From JAFGED01 sp964551295 (GTDB lineage: Bacteria; Chloroflexota; Anaerolineae; B4-G1), in the NCBI GenBank assembly GCA_964551295.1, contig CAZKDJ010000027.1, forward strand, positions 1 to 31,389: 31,389 nt of DNA. The letters run 5' to 3'. The notes beneath the pieces are model-generated. The model saw only the letters and a list, made by a program, of their open reading frames with translations. It did not search any database and was not told where the DNA came from. Position numbers and translations under genes: made by a program. Shown here one piece after another: positions 7,801 to 20,800 of the stretch. The number at the start of each line of letters is the position of its first letter. The stretch's first letter is position 1.

Positions 7801-7824
7801 CAGGACAAAACCGATGACTATAAT
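7797..7824 (+). promoter_or_regulatory. Consensus promoter of cargo unit 3
   Basis: TTGACA (7797-7802), 16 bases, TATAAT (7819-7824). The -35 hexamer overlaps the TGA stop of the unit 2 peptidase-like gene. The leader (7825-8050) holds a GC-rich hairpin around 7880-7896 and ends with a segment nearly identical to the unit 1 leader. Confidence 0.8.
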
Positions 7825-8050
7825 ATCCGGTATAGTACCAGATCAATGCAAAGCGAGGTGTACGAGTCCCAAGGCGAGAGGGGGTAGCTAGCCTCCGTCT
7901 GAACCACACATCACCATTGCCGCATTGCCCCCTACACCGCCGTCCCAACGGCCTCACAGCTCGTCCATCGCAGTCTCGCCACTTGGCGCATTCGCTGACT
8001 CGCCGACTTGTTCATTCGTTCCATTCTCAATTTGTTGTTGGAGGTGACAG

Positions 8051-8851
8051 ATGAACCCAAGAACCCGCTTGATAGTGGTGATAGCCGCAGTAGCCCTGGC
8101 TGTAGCCATCCTGGCCGTGGCGCTGGCCCAATGCGGCGCCCGGACCGCGCCCGCCACGGAAACCCTGGGCGCGACTGCGGAACCTGCCACGCCGACCCCC
8201 ACGCCTGCGCCCACCCCGACGCTGACGAGGGAAGAAGAGCTGGTGATTGAGAGGCAACACTACAGTCCGCAAAGCGCCTCCTCGGCTGACGAGTGCTCCG
8301 ATATTCTGAAGACTGAACCATGGTGCAATGTGGTCAAAGATGCGGTGCGTATCACGCGTCCGGAGTGGGAAGAGCTGTTTCCTCAAACCGAGTTCTTCCT
8401 GGTGAAGTACGATGTGTATGGCGGTGAATTTGGGCCGCAGCAACGCAATTTCCTCATCGTTGAGCAGGATGGCCAGCGCTACAGTGCCGAGACCTTCGGC
8501 GGCCTGCTGGACACCAACAATATCACGATCACCGACGAAAACCGCGAACTGGTTGCCAGGGCTTTTGTGCTGATGGCTCTGTCGGATTATCTCGAAGAAG
8601 AAGTGATCTTTTCCAATTGGGGGCAAGTGGATGGGCCAAGAGCTTTTTCTGATCTCCGGTTCAACTATGGGATCACAGCTTGGACGAAAATCCAGGGATT
8701 GGAGTTCCAGTGGTGGTTCCTGTTTTTTCAAGATCACCTGCGGGTGACAGGGGGAGAGGTCACAGAGCATGGAACAGGCGATTACATAGATGTTCCCTAC
8801 TGGATGCTTCCCTTGTATGCCGATAGAAAGTACTCCTTCTGGGGGAATTGA
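8051..8851 (+). CDS. Secreted lipoprotein, unit 3 (partner of the giant protein)
   Basis: This 266-aa protein starts at an ATG with GGAGGTG upstream. The lipobox is LAQC (Cys28), followed by a short PATPTPTPAPTPTLT linker, and the globular domain is closer to unit 1 than to unit 2: ADECSDILKTEPWC, ITRPEWEELFPQTEFFLVKYDVYGG, ITDENRELVARAFVLM, GTGDYIDV. The stop codon overlaps the start of the giant gene (TGATG), as in the other units. The linker is about 15 residues shorter than in unit 1. Family not recognised. Confidence 0.87.
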   Translation: MNPRTRLIVVIAAVALAVAILAVALAQCGARTAPATETLGATAEPATPTPTPAPTPTLTREEELVIERQHYSPQSASSADECSDILKTEPWCNVVKDAVRITRPEWEELFPQTEFFLVKYDVYGGEFGPQQRNFLIVEQDGQRYSAETFGGLLDTNNITITDENRELVARAFVLMALSDYLEEEVIFSNWGQVDGPRAFSDLRFNYGITAWTKIQGLEFQWWFLFFQDHLRVTGGEVTEHGTGDYIDVPYWMLPLYADRKYSFWGN

Positions 8852-11800
8852 TGATGAGAATGAGACATATTGCGGTTGCTTTCTTTTTCGCCCTATTGTT
8901 GCTAGCATTCACACTCCAATCTGTTTCTGCCAACGAGACATCGGGGCAAGTAGAAAAGCGAGGTTTCGCTGCGCCCCTTTCATCGGCAGCCGAATCCGAA
9001 CTGCCTTCTCTCTTGCCACAGCCACCTACTCCAGTCGCCGATTTTGTAGCAGCGTCAGATGTCGAGTTTTGGACACATAATGGCAGCGCCGACCTCGGAG
9101 CCCGGGTGAGTTATATTCCCCATCTCGTGCTTTACAAGGATGGTGCCATGACAACCGATCACGATGAGCGCAGGCTAGTCGTGTGGGTGAGGCACATTGA
9201 AGTTCCCCTTACGGGAGTAACAGTGACGCTCGAAGTCTGGACCCAACATGGAGATCCTGACCAAGGCGGTGCTTTGGGTACAGAGATCCCGGTATGGCGT
9301 GAATCACAATGGATTACCAACACCTGGGGTTTCACTTCATCGAATGCATCGGCGCTCTTTGAGCATGTGTTCACTGAAACGGTGCCATCCGGTACTGGGC
9401 CGATCACCACACCCACTGATTACTTCCAATATGATGTTTTTGTGGGGACTATTGCCAATCCCTTGCAGGCAGGCCATGGCGACTACGCCTTCTTGATGGA
9501 GAACCAGTGGACGCAGGATCTGCCCGATGTGTCGGAGGAGAGTCCAGGCGCAGCCCCGGACGAGATGCCTGTCTACTACTGCGATATGTTCCCCTTCGGC
9601 ATAGACGGCACCGATCCCGACACCTGGCTGGACAGGGAGGACCAAGTGCCGGGCTACGTCACCGGTACACTCGCTCCTGGAATGGCCGAAGTGTTTCGCG
9701 TCGAGAGCGACGACTGGGGAATGGGGCCCTGGTACGATGAGTGGTATAGCATGCACTTTGACGACGACTGGATGTTTGAGGAGCGACTGCCTGTCTTCCT
9801 CAACGATGGGGCCACTTGGTTCCACGGCAAGGCCGAGACCAACGCAGGCATTTCGCTCAGAGTCACCGGCAGGTCTTGGTATCCCGAATACGACACCCGG
9901 CCTCAGAATCCTCAGAATAACGTTGACAATCTGCTTGACGCACAGATGGCCTCGTTCTACCACGAGATGTTGCATAACCTTCAGTGGAACATCACCCTTG
10001 AAGAAGTGGGGCCGTCACATGTGGAGCTTCCACCATTCTTCGGAGTTCAGGCAGTTGGCGATTGGTCGTTTTTCCACGAAGGCCATGCCGTGCTTGCCAC
10101 TTCGGTAGGACAGCCGGGTCTACAGTTTGACCCAAATGCAGGTGGTCGCCAGTACATGTGGTGGTCCAATCAATTCCTTCTGGACAATCTCAACAGAAGC
10201 TACACTGAGCAGAACGAAGATGCCGCTGGAAATGGCACTCAGATGGGCTATGAAGCGGCGATCTACTGGAGGTTCCTCTTCGAGCAATGCGGCGGCTTGG
10301 CAGATCCAAGGCTGGGGTTGAGTGTGGTGAAGCGCGCCTGGGAGGAACGCCAAGACGCTTACTGGAGTACAGACATCGTCGGTGAGATGCCTTCGATAAT
10401 GGATAACGTTCTCGCCTCCGCTGTCAACTGTCCATTTGACACCTATGAAGAAAGCCTCACTGCCTTCGCCCGCGCCAACTACTCCTTACGCCTGGACGAT
10501 AGCGAATACTACGAACAACCTGGCAACCCTGTCTACACCGAGCCACCGGCGGACTCATGGCCACAGTATCAGTGGGGAACCAGCGGCCCGGTCCACCACA
10601 CGGGTGAAATCACAAGCAGCTTTGGTATGGACTTTGCCGAGGTGAAGATGATTGGAGTGGTCTCTGGCACGCAGGTCTTGTCCAGCCCACTTGTAATTCG
10701 CTTCGAGCAGAGCAACCCCGCCGAGGAATTCCACGTCCAGTTTCTACACCTCGCAGGGGGTGCCAGCCCCAGGCGATCCGGGACGGGAAATCGTCTGCGG
10801 ATCAGCCCGGTCCATCCCGCTATAGAAACCATTCCCATAGTGAGCGGTCAAGGAGAGCGCACCATCTTTATACGCCCGAAGCACTGGCCACTTAATGCTG
10901 CTGACGCATTTACTCACCTGGGCTTCATCGTCGTCCGGTTGGACGCAGGCGAAGGGGCCGGGACGGGAGCCTATACCATCACGTTGATCTCTGACACGAC
11001 TCCCCCCGAGATCGACGTCGAGAGTGACGCGGACAAGAGTGGCCCCTGCGCATCCACCACCTACAAGGTGAAAGGCTACGACCTCCACAGCGGCCTTGGC
11101 AAGCTTATCGTTATGGACAATGACCATACTATGACGCTTCCCTTCGATCCGCCTGTCACCATCGGATCTCCTTGGCCTATTGCGGCAGAGTCACTCGACG
11201 TGCCGCCCGACACCTGGGCGGAAATCTATACCTTCTCTCTCGATCCTGGAGACTCGGTAGACTATGAGTTCGTGCTCTTTGACCGGGCGGGCAATCGGAC
11301 CACTCGCCGGTTTGAGGCGAGCAAGTCAGACAAACAGTGCGGCCCTCCCTGGACAATAATCGCTGGGGGTGGGCCGGGCGGCGATCACATGGACGATACC
11401 TTCTCTGCCGCCTCTGCCTATCTATCGCCGCTGGACTCTGCGCCGGGAGCGCGGGGCAGGGCGCGGGTGGGCATCCTGTCACACGGCTTTTCCGCCGAGG
11501 CTGGCCACCTGGTCGACCTGGCCGGGGAGCCCCACAGCCTGGTGGCCGTGGATTTCGACCCCGCCGCCACCTTTGCGCAATACCCCGTGCTTATCATCCC
11601 ATCCGGCGGGCTGTACGGCATGGAGGGCTCTGCCTCCTTCCGCGCCCGGCTGGAGGCATATACGGAACTGGGCGGCACCATCGTGGCCTTCGACCAGCAG
11701 CACGGCTACGAGTACGGCGCGCTGCCTGGAGGCCAGCTCAGTGGCTACGGCTGGAACGAGGACATCTCCTGCTCCGGCGCCTCGCTGATGATGGAGACCT

Positions 11801-14800
11801 GGCATCCGATGCTCTCCGGGCTCAATCGAGCCGAGGTCCGCGCCCACGTGGACGGGTTTTTCGCCCCCTCGCCAGAGGGGCACTGGCCCGAGGAGGCGCA
11901 CGTCATCCTCTCCCGCAGGGCCAACGGCCGCCCCGCCGCCATCCTCTATCCCTACCCTCCCCCCTCTTCCTCCTCCCCCCCAATGGGGGGGACCGAGGGG
12001 GGTTGGGTCTTTGCTACGACAATGTACGACGACTGGGGCAGTGCCCACGGCCAGTCGTATGCCGACGCCCGTGTGATCCTGCGCGACCTGCTCACCTGGG
12101 CGATCCGTGAGGGAGAGGCAGGGTGGGAGATACCCGAATTCGCCTCTGGCGATCCCCTTACCCTCACCATCCCGGTGGCCAACACGACCCAGTACACCGC
12201 CACCACGGCCAGCCTGCGCTTCATCGACCCGTCGCGGCAGATCGCCCTCACCCACACTGTTCCCATCACCATCGCCCCCGGCCAGCCCGGCACCATCCAA
12301 CTAACCAACCAACCGACCGACCATCTCGGCATCTGGCGCGTCGAGGCGGGGCTCTCTCTGGGCAGCTACCCGCTGACGGGCAAGCAGCAGGTGGCCCGCT
12401 ACGTCGTCGCCCGGCCGCCGGCCATCGTCGACCCGGCCAGGCCGCTCTACCTGTCCATCACCGGACCGGGCGATAGGTTTGTACGGGGGTCTGTCATCTC
12501 GTTCACCTACCACGTCTACAACTACAGCAGCGCACCCCTCACCGCCACCGTGCACTATGGCTTCGACCACGATTTCGATTGGCGCGGCGTATACCGCGTG
12601 CTGACCGAGGACGTCGTGATTCCCCCTGCTGACGGGGAAACGCCCGGCGAGGTCGCCATCCCGCTCGAGACCCCTGTGGGGAGTTGGTCCATGCTGCGCG
12701 GCCACGTCATCGCCGGGGAGCACCGGGCCTACGCCTCGTTCGGCGTACACACCGACCTGCCGGCGGTTTCGATCTGGCCGTCTCTCGATCCTAAAGTGGT
12801 ACAGCGCGGCGGTACGACTGAATTGCGCGCGCAGGTCGGCCATTTCTGGCACAGCAGTGGAAACGTGACTGTCACACTCCGCATCCGCGCCATGGACGCT
12901 GCGCGCACCTTCTTCCACGCCGATACGCTGACCGTGACGTTCGGGAGTGACCGCGCAGAGGTCGTCCACCAGATCGCGGTGCCTCCGTCGGCTGCCGCCG
13001 GCACGGGGCAGGTGTGGATCGAGGCCAGTTCTCTCGACGGCACTCCTCTTGGAGGCTCTACGACCGGATTCACCATTCCCGCATCTCCATTGGCCTTCTC
13101 GGCGTCTCCACCGCCGCCTACGGCAGTGGAGAGTACGGTGCCCATATCGGTCGCCGTCGCTAATCCCAGCGCTTCTCTGCCGGTAGAGAGCGGCGTCCTC
13201 ACCTTCACGTTGGCGACACCTACCGGTACCATCACACCCACTACCAGCACCACGTTCACCCTGGCGCCGTCCTCCTCCTGCGTGCTCACCCCGCTGCTGG
13301 AGGTGCCGCCATTGGAATACGGCACGTACGTCGTCACCGTGGACACGGCCGACGAGTACGGGACGCTGCACGATCGCGCGATCTGGCACACTACGCCCCT
13401 CGTCGAGGGCGTCCTGGATCAACCCGCGCATCGCGCCCGTGACGCGGCCCGCCTCGATCTGCGGCTGGCCAATCCCGGTCCCTTCACCCTGCCCCTCACC
13501 GCCGCCCTCCAATCTACACGGATGTACTCATCCGCAATCTCTGCTCCACAATTCCAACATCTCATCCTCGAGCCTAACGGCACCCTCACCTCCACCTGGA
13601 CCATCCCCATCCCGCCCGACGTCGTTGCCGGCGCCTATCCGCTGACCCTCACGCTGGCCCTGCCGGGCGGCGATACACTCACGCAGATGCCCGCGTCCAT
13701 TCAAATACCCGCGTCAGAGATCGTCATCTCTTCCGACGCGCCGGCCTCCCCGGCTCCGGGGCAGACCATCGTCGTCACCCTGGCCAACGACGGCGGAGCC
13801 GACACGACCGCCGACTATGACTTGCGCATCGTCGACGCGCGGGGCTATGCCGTCACCGTCGCTGCCGCCTCGGCTCGCCCCATCCAGGCAGGAGGGAGCA
13901 TCACCGTGCCGCTGGTGCTGCCCGAAGAGGTTGCCACCGGTCACCATACTCTCCTCGGCACGGCCATCGACCTCACCACCGGTGAGCGGGCGACGCTGTT
14001 CACCGTGGTCGACGTCGAGGGCCTGGAAGCGTCGCTGGACGTTTCCACCGACCGCCCCACCTACCTGACTACCGACGCGGTGACGCTTACAGCGGAGCTC
14101 GATAATGGCCCGCAACCACTGGTGAGCGGCACGCTCACCTTGCGCGTCACCCAGCCGGCCGGCGTCTACCGTTCCCTGGAGCCCGAGTTTACCACCTACA
14201 CGACCGCCGACTCCGGCCTGGGTGGCGGGCGGATCACCGCCATAGCCGTGGACAAGGCGGGGAACGCCTGGTTCGCCGCCGAGCCGTTGTGGGACGACGA
14301 CCTGGGAGAAGAAGTCGGCGGCGGGGTGAGCGTGCTTTCAGGCACGACCTGGATCACCTACACCACCGCTAACTCCGGCCTGGGCTCGGACTATGTCTAT
14401 GCCATCGCCGTGGACGAAGCGGGCAACACCTGGTTCGCCACCGCGCCGACCTGGGACGACGACCTGGGAGAGGAAGTCGGCGGCGGGGTGAGCGTGCTTT
14501 CAGGCACGACCTGGATCACCTACACCGCCGACAACTCCGGCTTGGGCTCCGATTACGTCTATGCCATCGCTGTGGACGAGGAGGGCAACGTCTGGTTCGC
14601 CACCGAACCCTACTGGGACGACGATCTGGGAGAGGAAGTCGGCGGTGGGGTGAGTGTGCTTTCAGGCACGACCTGGATCACCTACACCACCGACAACTCC
14701 GGTCTGAGCTCGGACTATGTCCATGCCATCGCCGTGGACGAGGAGGGCAACGTCTGGTTCGCCACCGAACCCTACTGGGACGACGATCNNNNNNNNNNNN

Positions 14801-17800
14801 NNNNNNNNNNNNNNNNNNNNNNNNNNNNNNNNNNNNNNNNNNNNNNNNNNNNNNNNNNNNNNNNNNNNNNNNNNNNNNNNNNNNNNNNAGGAAGTCGGCG
14901 GTGGGGTGAGTGTGCTTTCAGGCACGACCTGGATCACCTACACGACCGACAACTCCGGCCTGGGCTCGGACTATGTCCATGTCATCGTCGTGGACGAGGA
15001 GGGCAACGCTTGGTTCGCCACCGAACCGACCTGGGACGACGACTTGGAAGAACTGGTCGGCGGCGGAGTGAGCGTGCGCTGGGCCAGTGGGGATTGGGGT
15101 ACCTATACCGCGGACAACTCCGGCCTGGGCTCGGACTATGTCTATGCCATCGCCGTGAACGAGGAGGGCAACGTCTGGCTCGCCACCGAACCGACCTGGG
15201 ACGACGACTTGGAAGAACTGGTCGGCGGCGGAGTGAGCGTCCTGTTGGCCGACGGCTCCTGGAGGCAGTACGGTCACGCCGACGGCCTGGGCAGCGACGA
15301 CGTGACGGCCATCGCCGCGGCCTCCGACGGCAGCCGCTGGATGTGGACGAGCCCCCACCCGGGACTGGGCCAACCCGGCGGCGTGACCTCCATCCGTGGG
15401 CCGCTGGCCGTCGTCTCTCCCTGGCAGTCGTACACCGATCCGTTCGAGCTTTGGGATGACAACTATGAAGAGGTAACTCTCGTGACCGTCGACCCGGCTG
15501 GCAATCGCTGGTTTGCCGGCGGAGTGCAGGGAGAGGGATACGAGGCGTATCTCTACCGGCTGCTCGCCGACGGGAGTGACTGGGCGGCCTTCAGTGCAGG
15601 TTGGCAGGAGATCGGTGACCTGGCCGTGGATGGCACAGGCACCGCCTGGCTGGCGTTCTGGTCTGGGGTACGCGCCCGAGACGCCCAGGGCAACTGGGAG
15701 GAATACACCGTCGAGTCCACGGGTGGCGGCCTGCTCTCTGACAGTGTGACCTCCATCGCAGTGGACGGAGAGGATCGCGTCTGGTTCGCCGCCCAACCGT
15801 GGCGGGCGTGGGACTCGGGTGTCGGTGGCTACGTAAATGTGGGTGGTGGCATGAGCGTGCTCTCCGGCACGACGTGGATCACTTATACGACTGACAACTC
15901 CAACCTGCCCTCTAACTGGATCGGCACCATCACCGTCGGTGACGCCGGCGCCGTGGGTAATGGAAACATCTGGGTCACCGTCCGCTCCTGTGAGGAGAGC
16001 TATTGTGATTACTGGGATACAGTCGCCGGCGGCGTGGCAATGTTCTCTGGAGCATCCTGGATTACCTACACCACAGCCAACTCTCCCCTGCCATCCAATG
16101 ACGTGCGCGACATCGTCGTGGACGGGGCGGGTAATGCCTGGTTCGCTACCGCACCGTACTGGGATGAAGAGCTCGAGGAAGAGGTGGGCGGCGGCCTGAC
16201 CCTCCGCCGCGCCGATGGCACCTGGGCTGTGTATACCGACGCCGACGGGCTGCCCGCGGGCGAAATCTTTGGCATCGCCGTGGCCAGGGATGGGACGGTG
16301 TGGCTGACGTGTGGTGGGGAGTATGAAGGAGGTATCTTTACCTTCTCCCCGGACACAGGCGAGGTCGTCCAGCACACCGTCGAGTCCACCTACGGCGGGC
16401 TGGTCTCCAACAGCGCGGTCGCCCTGGCGGTGGACCGCCTGGGCGACGTGTGGATCGTCGGCGGCGAGTACTATGACGAGGAACTCGACGAGTGGGTTGA
16501 CGGTGTCGGGGTCAGCCGCTACACCGGCCTCACGCGCGTGCTGTGGCAGTCCACCATCCCCGTCGCCCTGGCGGGCGGGACCGGGCTGACCGAGACGATC
16601 TCCGTCCCGGCTTCCGACTTGGGGGCGACGGGGCACATGCATCTGGAGGGCGAGTTGACGACCGCCGGTGGTCAGCGCCTGGCCTTCGACCGGCAGCCGT
16701 TCACCGTCTACGCCGCCTCCGCCCCGGCGTTGAGCCTGGGCGTGTACGGACTGGAACAGTCCGCACCCGCCGTCGCCGCGCCGGGCGAGAGCGTCACTCT
16801 GGAAGTTTCCCTGCGCAACGGCAACTCACTCCCGCTCGCGGGTCAGGAGATCACGGTCACACTAGGCGGACGGGTCGTCGCCGTCCTGGGCACGCCCGAT
16901 ATCCCGGCCGGAGACACGTGGTCGACCACCGTCGCGGCTGCAGCGCCTTCAAGCGAGGGGCCCGCGTGGGCCGAGGTCACCGATGGAACGCGCGTTGCTC
17001 GCGACCGGTTCACCGTCTCTGCCCCGGCCCTCGACGTTGCGATCGAAGCGCCGGACGTTGCCGGCCGCGAACCGTTCGACCTGGTGCTCGTGTTGGAGAA
17101 TCCCTCTCTGCACGACCTGGACGTTCAGGTGACGATAGAGGCTTCGGATCCAGAACTCGCCGGCAACAGCTTGGAGCTTACGCTCCCTGTCAGCCAGACT
17201 CGTGTCCTGGTCGAACCCACCACCATCACCGTCGGCACTGCCTTCACCGTCACCATCTCCGGTGATGTCAGCTACATCTTGTATCACGCCGTTACCTTCG
17301 GAGAGGCGGCCGTGGTGAGCTTTGCCCCGCAGCCCGTCTACGCAGAGGGGGCCGTCGCTGTTCCCTACACCATCGAAAACACCGGCCTGCTGCCTGTCGA
17401 GTTCACCACCGCCATCACCGTCCAATCCTCAATCTCCAGTCTCCTATCTCCAATCTTCACCTACCTGCCGCCAGGCGAGGGTACCTCCGGCGACCTGTTG
17501 CTCGATCTGCCTCCCGGCGATTACACCCTCACCTTCGCCACCCCGTTTGAAAGTGGCGAGGTGACCTTCCGCGTCACACGGGCTTTTGACGCGGCAATCT
17601 CTGCCACGACCGGCCCTGCCGCAGGCAGCATCGTGCCCATCACCGCCGACATCACTAACACCGGCATCATGCCCATCGCAGGCACCTTGCGGGTGGAATC
17701 CACCTTCTTCACCGCCGAGCAATCCGTCTCACTCACCCCCACACTCCCACACTCTTATACTCTCGCCATCGATCTCACGACAGCTCCATCTGGCACGCAC

Positions 17801-20800
17801 CCCGTCACCCTCACCCTGTTGGCCGGGAACGGCTCCCCGCTGGCCTCCACCACCGTCGACGTCACCGCGCCGGGGCCCGATCTCGCCATCACCTCCGTGC
17901 CCACCGACACGGTCGTTCAGGCCGGCGAATGGGTCAGCCTGACCTTTGGCGTGGAGAACGCCGGCTCCGCCCCTGCTACGGCGATCATCAGCGCCACGGT
18001 GGGCGACCTGATGGACGAGACGCAGTCCGTGTGGCTGCCCGGCGGCGAAAGCGGTACGGTCGCCTTTAGCTTCCAGGTTCCCCAGGGACTGCTGGGCGGC
18101 GGATCGCTGCTCTGCACTTACTGGTTCGAGGGACGGCGATATGACTTTACGCTGGACGTGGCCGGCGTGGATGTGCAGGTGGCAGCCGGGTTCGAGCAAG
18201 AAGCTTACCTGCCCGGCGACACGGCCACCCTGCAGATCAGCGTGTCCAACGCGGGCGCCGCTCCCACGCCGCCGATGTATGCTCACGTGGCGTATCAGGG
18301 CCAGGTCATCACCCAACCCCTGACCCTGGCGGGAGGCGAGGACCGTACGCTCGACTTTGACCTTACCGCTGCCGAGGGGAATCAGGCGAACTCGCAGAGT
18401 TCGATAGTCTTTTACGCCCTCTACGAGGAGGGCGAGGAGCGCGGTGTGTACCTCAACACTATCTACCTCACCCTGCGCTACCCCGACGTGACGCTCGTGC
18501 TCGACGATCACGTCTACGAGCCGGGGGACACGGTACACGTCACGGTGCAGACGGACGCGACGGCCCCCCTGGTCGTCAGCGCGCCGGGCTATACGGCCAC
18601 CATCGACCTGACCGGCAGCGATACGAGCTTCCAGTTCACCGTGCCCGATGACCTGGCGCGCGGTACCTACACCGTCGACTATACCCTTCTCCCCCCTGGT
18701 GGGGGGGAGCCAGAGGGGGGGCAGCGCAGCGTCCCCTTCGACGTGGACGCGCCGTGGGTGCGCGTCGCCGAGGCACGGTTGAACGGACTGCCCTATGATC
18801 CGGACGATGAGGTGCGGGCCGATCTGACCATCGCCTCGACGCACGATCTCGACGCAAGCTTGTGGGCCTGGCTCGTCTACCCCGATGGGGCACGGAACGA
18901 GGGCATCACAGAAACCATCTCGCTGCGAGACGTGCTCAACAACCACGTCACCCTTGTGCTGCCGCTCTCCACGGCCCACACTTCGGCTTCGCTCAGTGCG
19001 TGGTCCGGGCCGCACCTGTTGGTCTACCTGATCGCAGATGCCGATGACGCCGAATACGTGTACGCCGCCGGGTCAGAGACCTTCGACGTGGGCAGCGTCA
19101 CCGTCGTGGGTGTGCGCACCGACCACGAGACGTATGCCCATGTCACTGACCCGGTGACCGCCTCGCTCACGGTCTTTGCTACGGCACCGACCGATGCCGA
19201 TCTCACGCTGCTGGTGGACGACGTACCCGTCGTCAACGCCACGCTCGCGCTGACGGCGGGCGTCCAGACCGTCGCCGTGCCGGCACCGGGACCTATGACG
19301 CCCGATTGGCACGACCTGGCGGCGCGCGTGGAGGCAGGCGGGTTGAGCCACGAAGCACACACCACCTTCGCCTACGGCACCGCCGCCGTCGACCTGGCCG
19401 TCGGATCGCCTTACCTGGCCCCTACGGGTGCTGTGACGCGCGCCCTGCGCGTGTGGGTGACCAACGTCGGCGAGACGGACGCCGCTGCTACCACGGTCCA
19501 ATTCTGGGATGGCGAGCCGGGGGCAGGTGGCGTGCTGCTTGGCAGCGGGCCGGTGTCCGCACTCGCGGCGGGGGAAAGCATCCAGGTCGACCTGGTGTGG
19601 GACGTGCTGGGACAGGCTGGCCCGCACACGCTCGTCGCCGTGGTCGATCCCGACGACGCAGTGGCCGAGTTCTACGAGCATAACAACGTCGCCACGGGCC
19701 AGGTCGTCGTGCCGCCCTTTGTGTTGGCGGTCGGGACCGCGGCCACCTCCTACGATGAGGGCGACCCGGTGGACGTCACCGTGCGCCTGACGAACCTGAC
19801 GGACGGCCCGCTGACGGTCGTCGTCACTACGACGGTCGAGCTTGCGTTGCACCAGGTCGTGTTCACCGACGTGCAGACGATACAAGCTGCGGCGGTGTAT
19901 GCGGACAGGGTGATCCCCTGGGATACCGCCTGGGCTGAGAACGGCGCCTACACCATCCGGGCGACCGGCGCGGGTGACATCGGCAGCAACGACTGTACCG
20001 TCGTCGTGAACAACGTGCCTCCAGCGGTGGACGCCGGGCCAGACCTGGCGGCGGGCGTGGGGCAGGTGGTGAGCTTTAGCAGCTCCTTCACCGATCCCGG
20101 CTTGTCCGATACGCACACCATCTGGTGGGACTTTGGCGATGGCGTCACCGGCAGCGGTACGGTAACGCCGTTCCACACCTACGCTGCTGAGGGCGTGTAC
20201 ACTGTCGCCCTCACCGTCGCGGACAGCGACGGCGGCGTGGGCAGTGACGAGCTGCTGGTCACCGTCAGCGAGGGCGTTGGAGACCTGATCTGCCCCAGCC
20301 TGGCCGGGCTAGTAACCTATGTGGATTCCGGATATGCATCTCCCTGCACCGGCGTCAGCGCCGAGCCGGGCAAGCTCAAGCTCGTCGACAGTCAATGCAA
20401 TCCCATCGCCGATGCCCGTGTCAACCTGCGCGAGGCCGCCGCCGGCTACATCACCTACAAGAAGACGGATGCGGGCGGCTTGGTCGATTTTAATGACTAT
20501 GGCGGCAGCGCTGTGCCGAGCCTGTTCGAGGCGGACTATCACGGTGGGAAGTATGCCACTGACGTCGGCAGCTACGACACCGGCGCAGTCGTGCAGACCA
20601 GAGAATACCATCTCCAGTTCATCGGCAGCGACTGCGCACCGATCGAGAACGCGCGGGTGAATCTGCGCAAGTCGAACGACGGGTACGTCACCTACGTCAA
20701 GACCGATGCTGACGGTGTGGCTTCTTTCGAGGTCGTGCCAGACGCCGAGATGAAACTGGAGGTCGACTACCATGGGGCCAAGTGGCTATCCGAGGCCAAC

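Noticed and set aside
7840..7900. Resemblance of the unit 3 leader (GCAAAGC, later GGGTAGCTAGCC) to a cyclic-di-GMP riboswitch
   Set aside because: The order and spacing of conserved parts do not fit, and the unit 1 and 2 leaders lack them.
11479..13512. Long open frames on the minus strand opposite the giant gene
   Set aside because: They are mirror frames of high-GC repetitive coding DNA; their translations are Arg/Gly/Ala-rich with no domain, and the plus-strand frame is clearly the conserved one.
14717..15459. The giant region read as two overlapping genes in different frames
   Set aside because: The frame switch is produced by the arbitrary length of the N gap. A gap of 6 + 162n bp gives one frame, and each second frame near the gap is nonsense on the other side.
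14191..16540. CRISPR-like or satellite array because of the regular 162-bp spacing
   Set aside because: Units are contiguous, coding and in frame, with protein-level conservation; there are no spacers.
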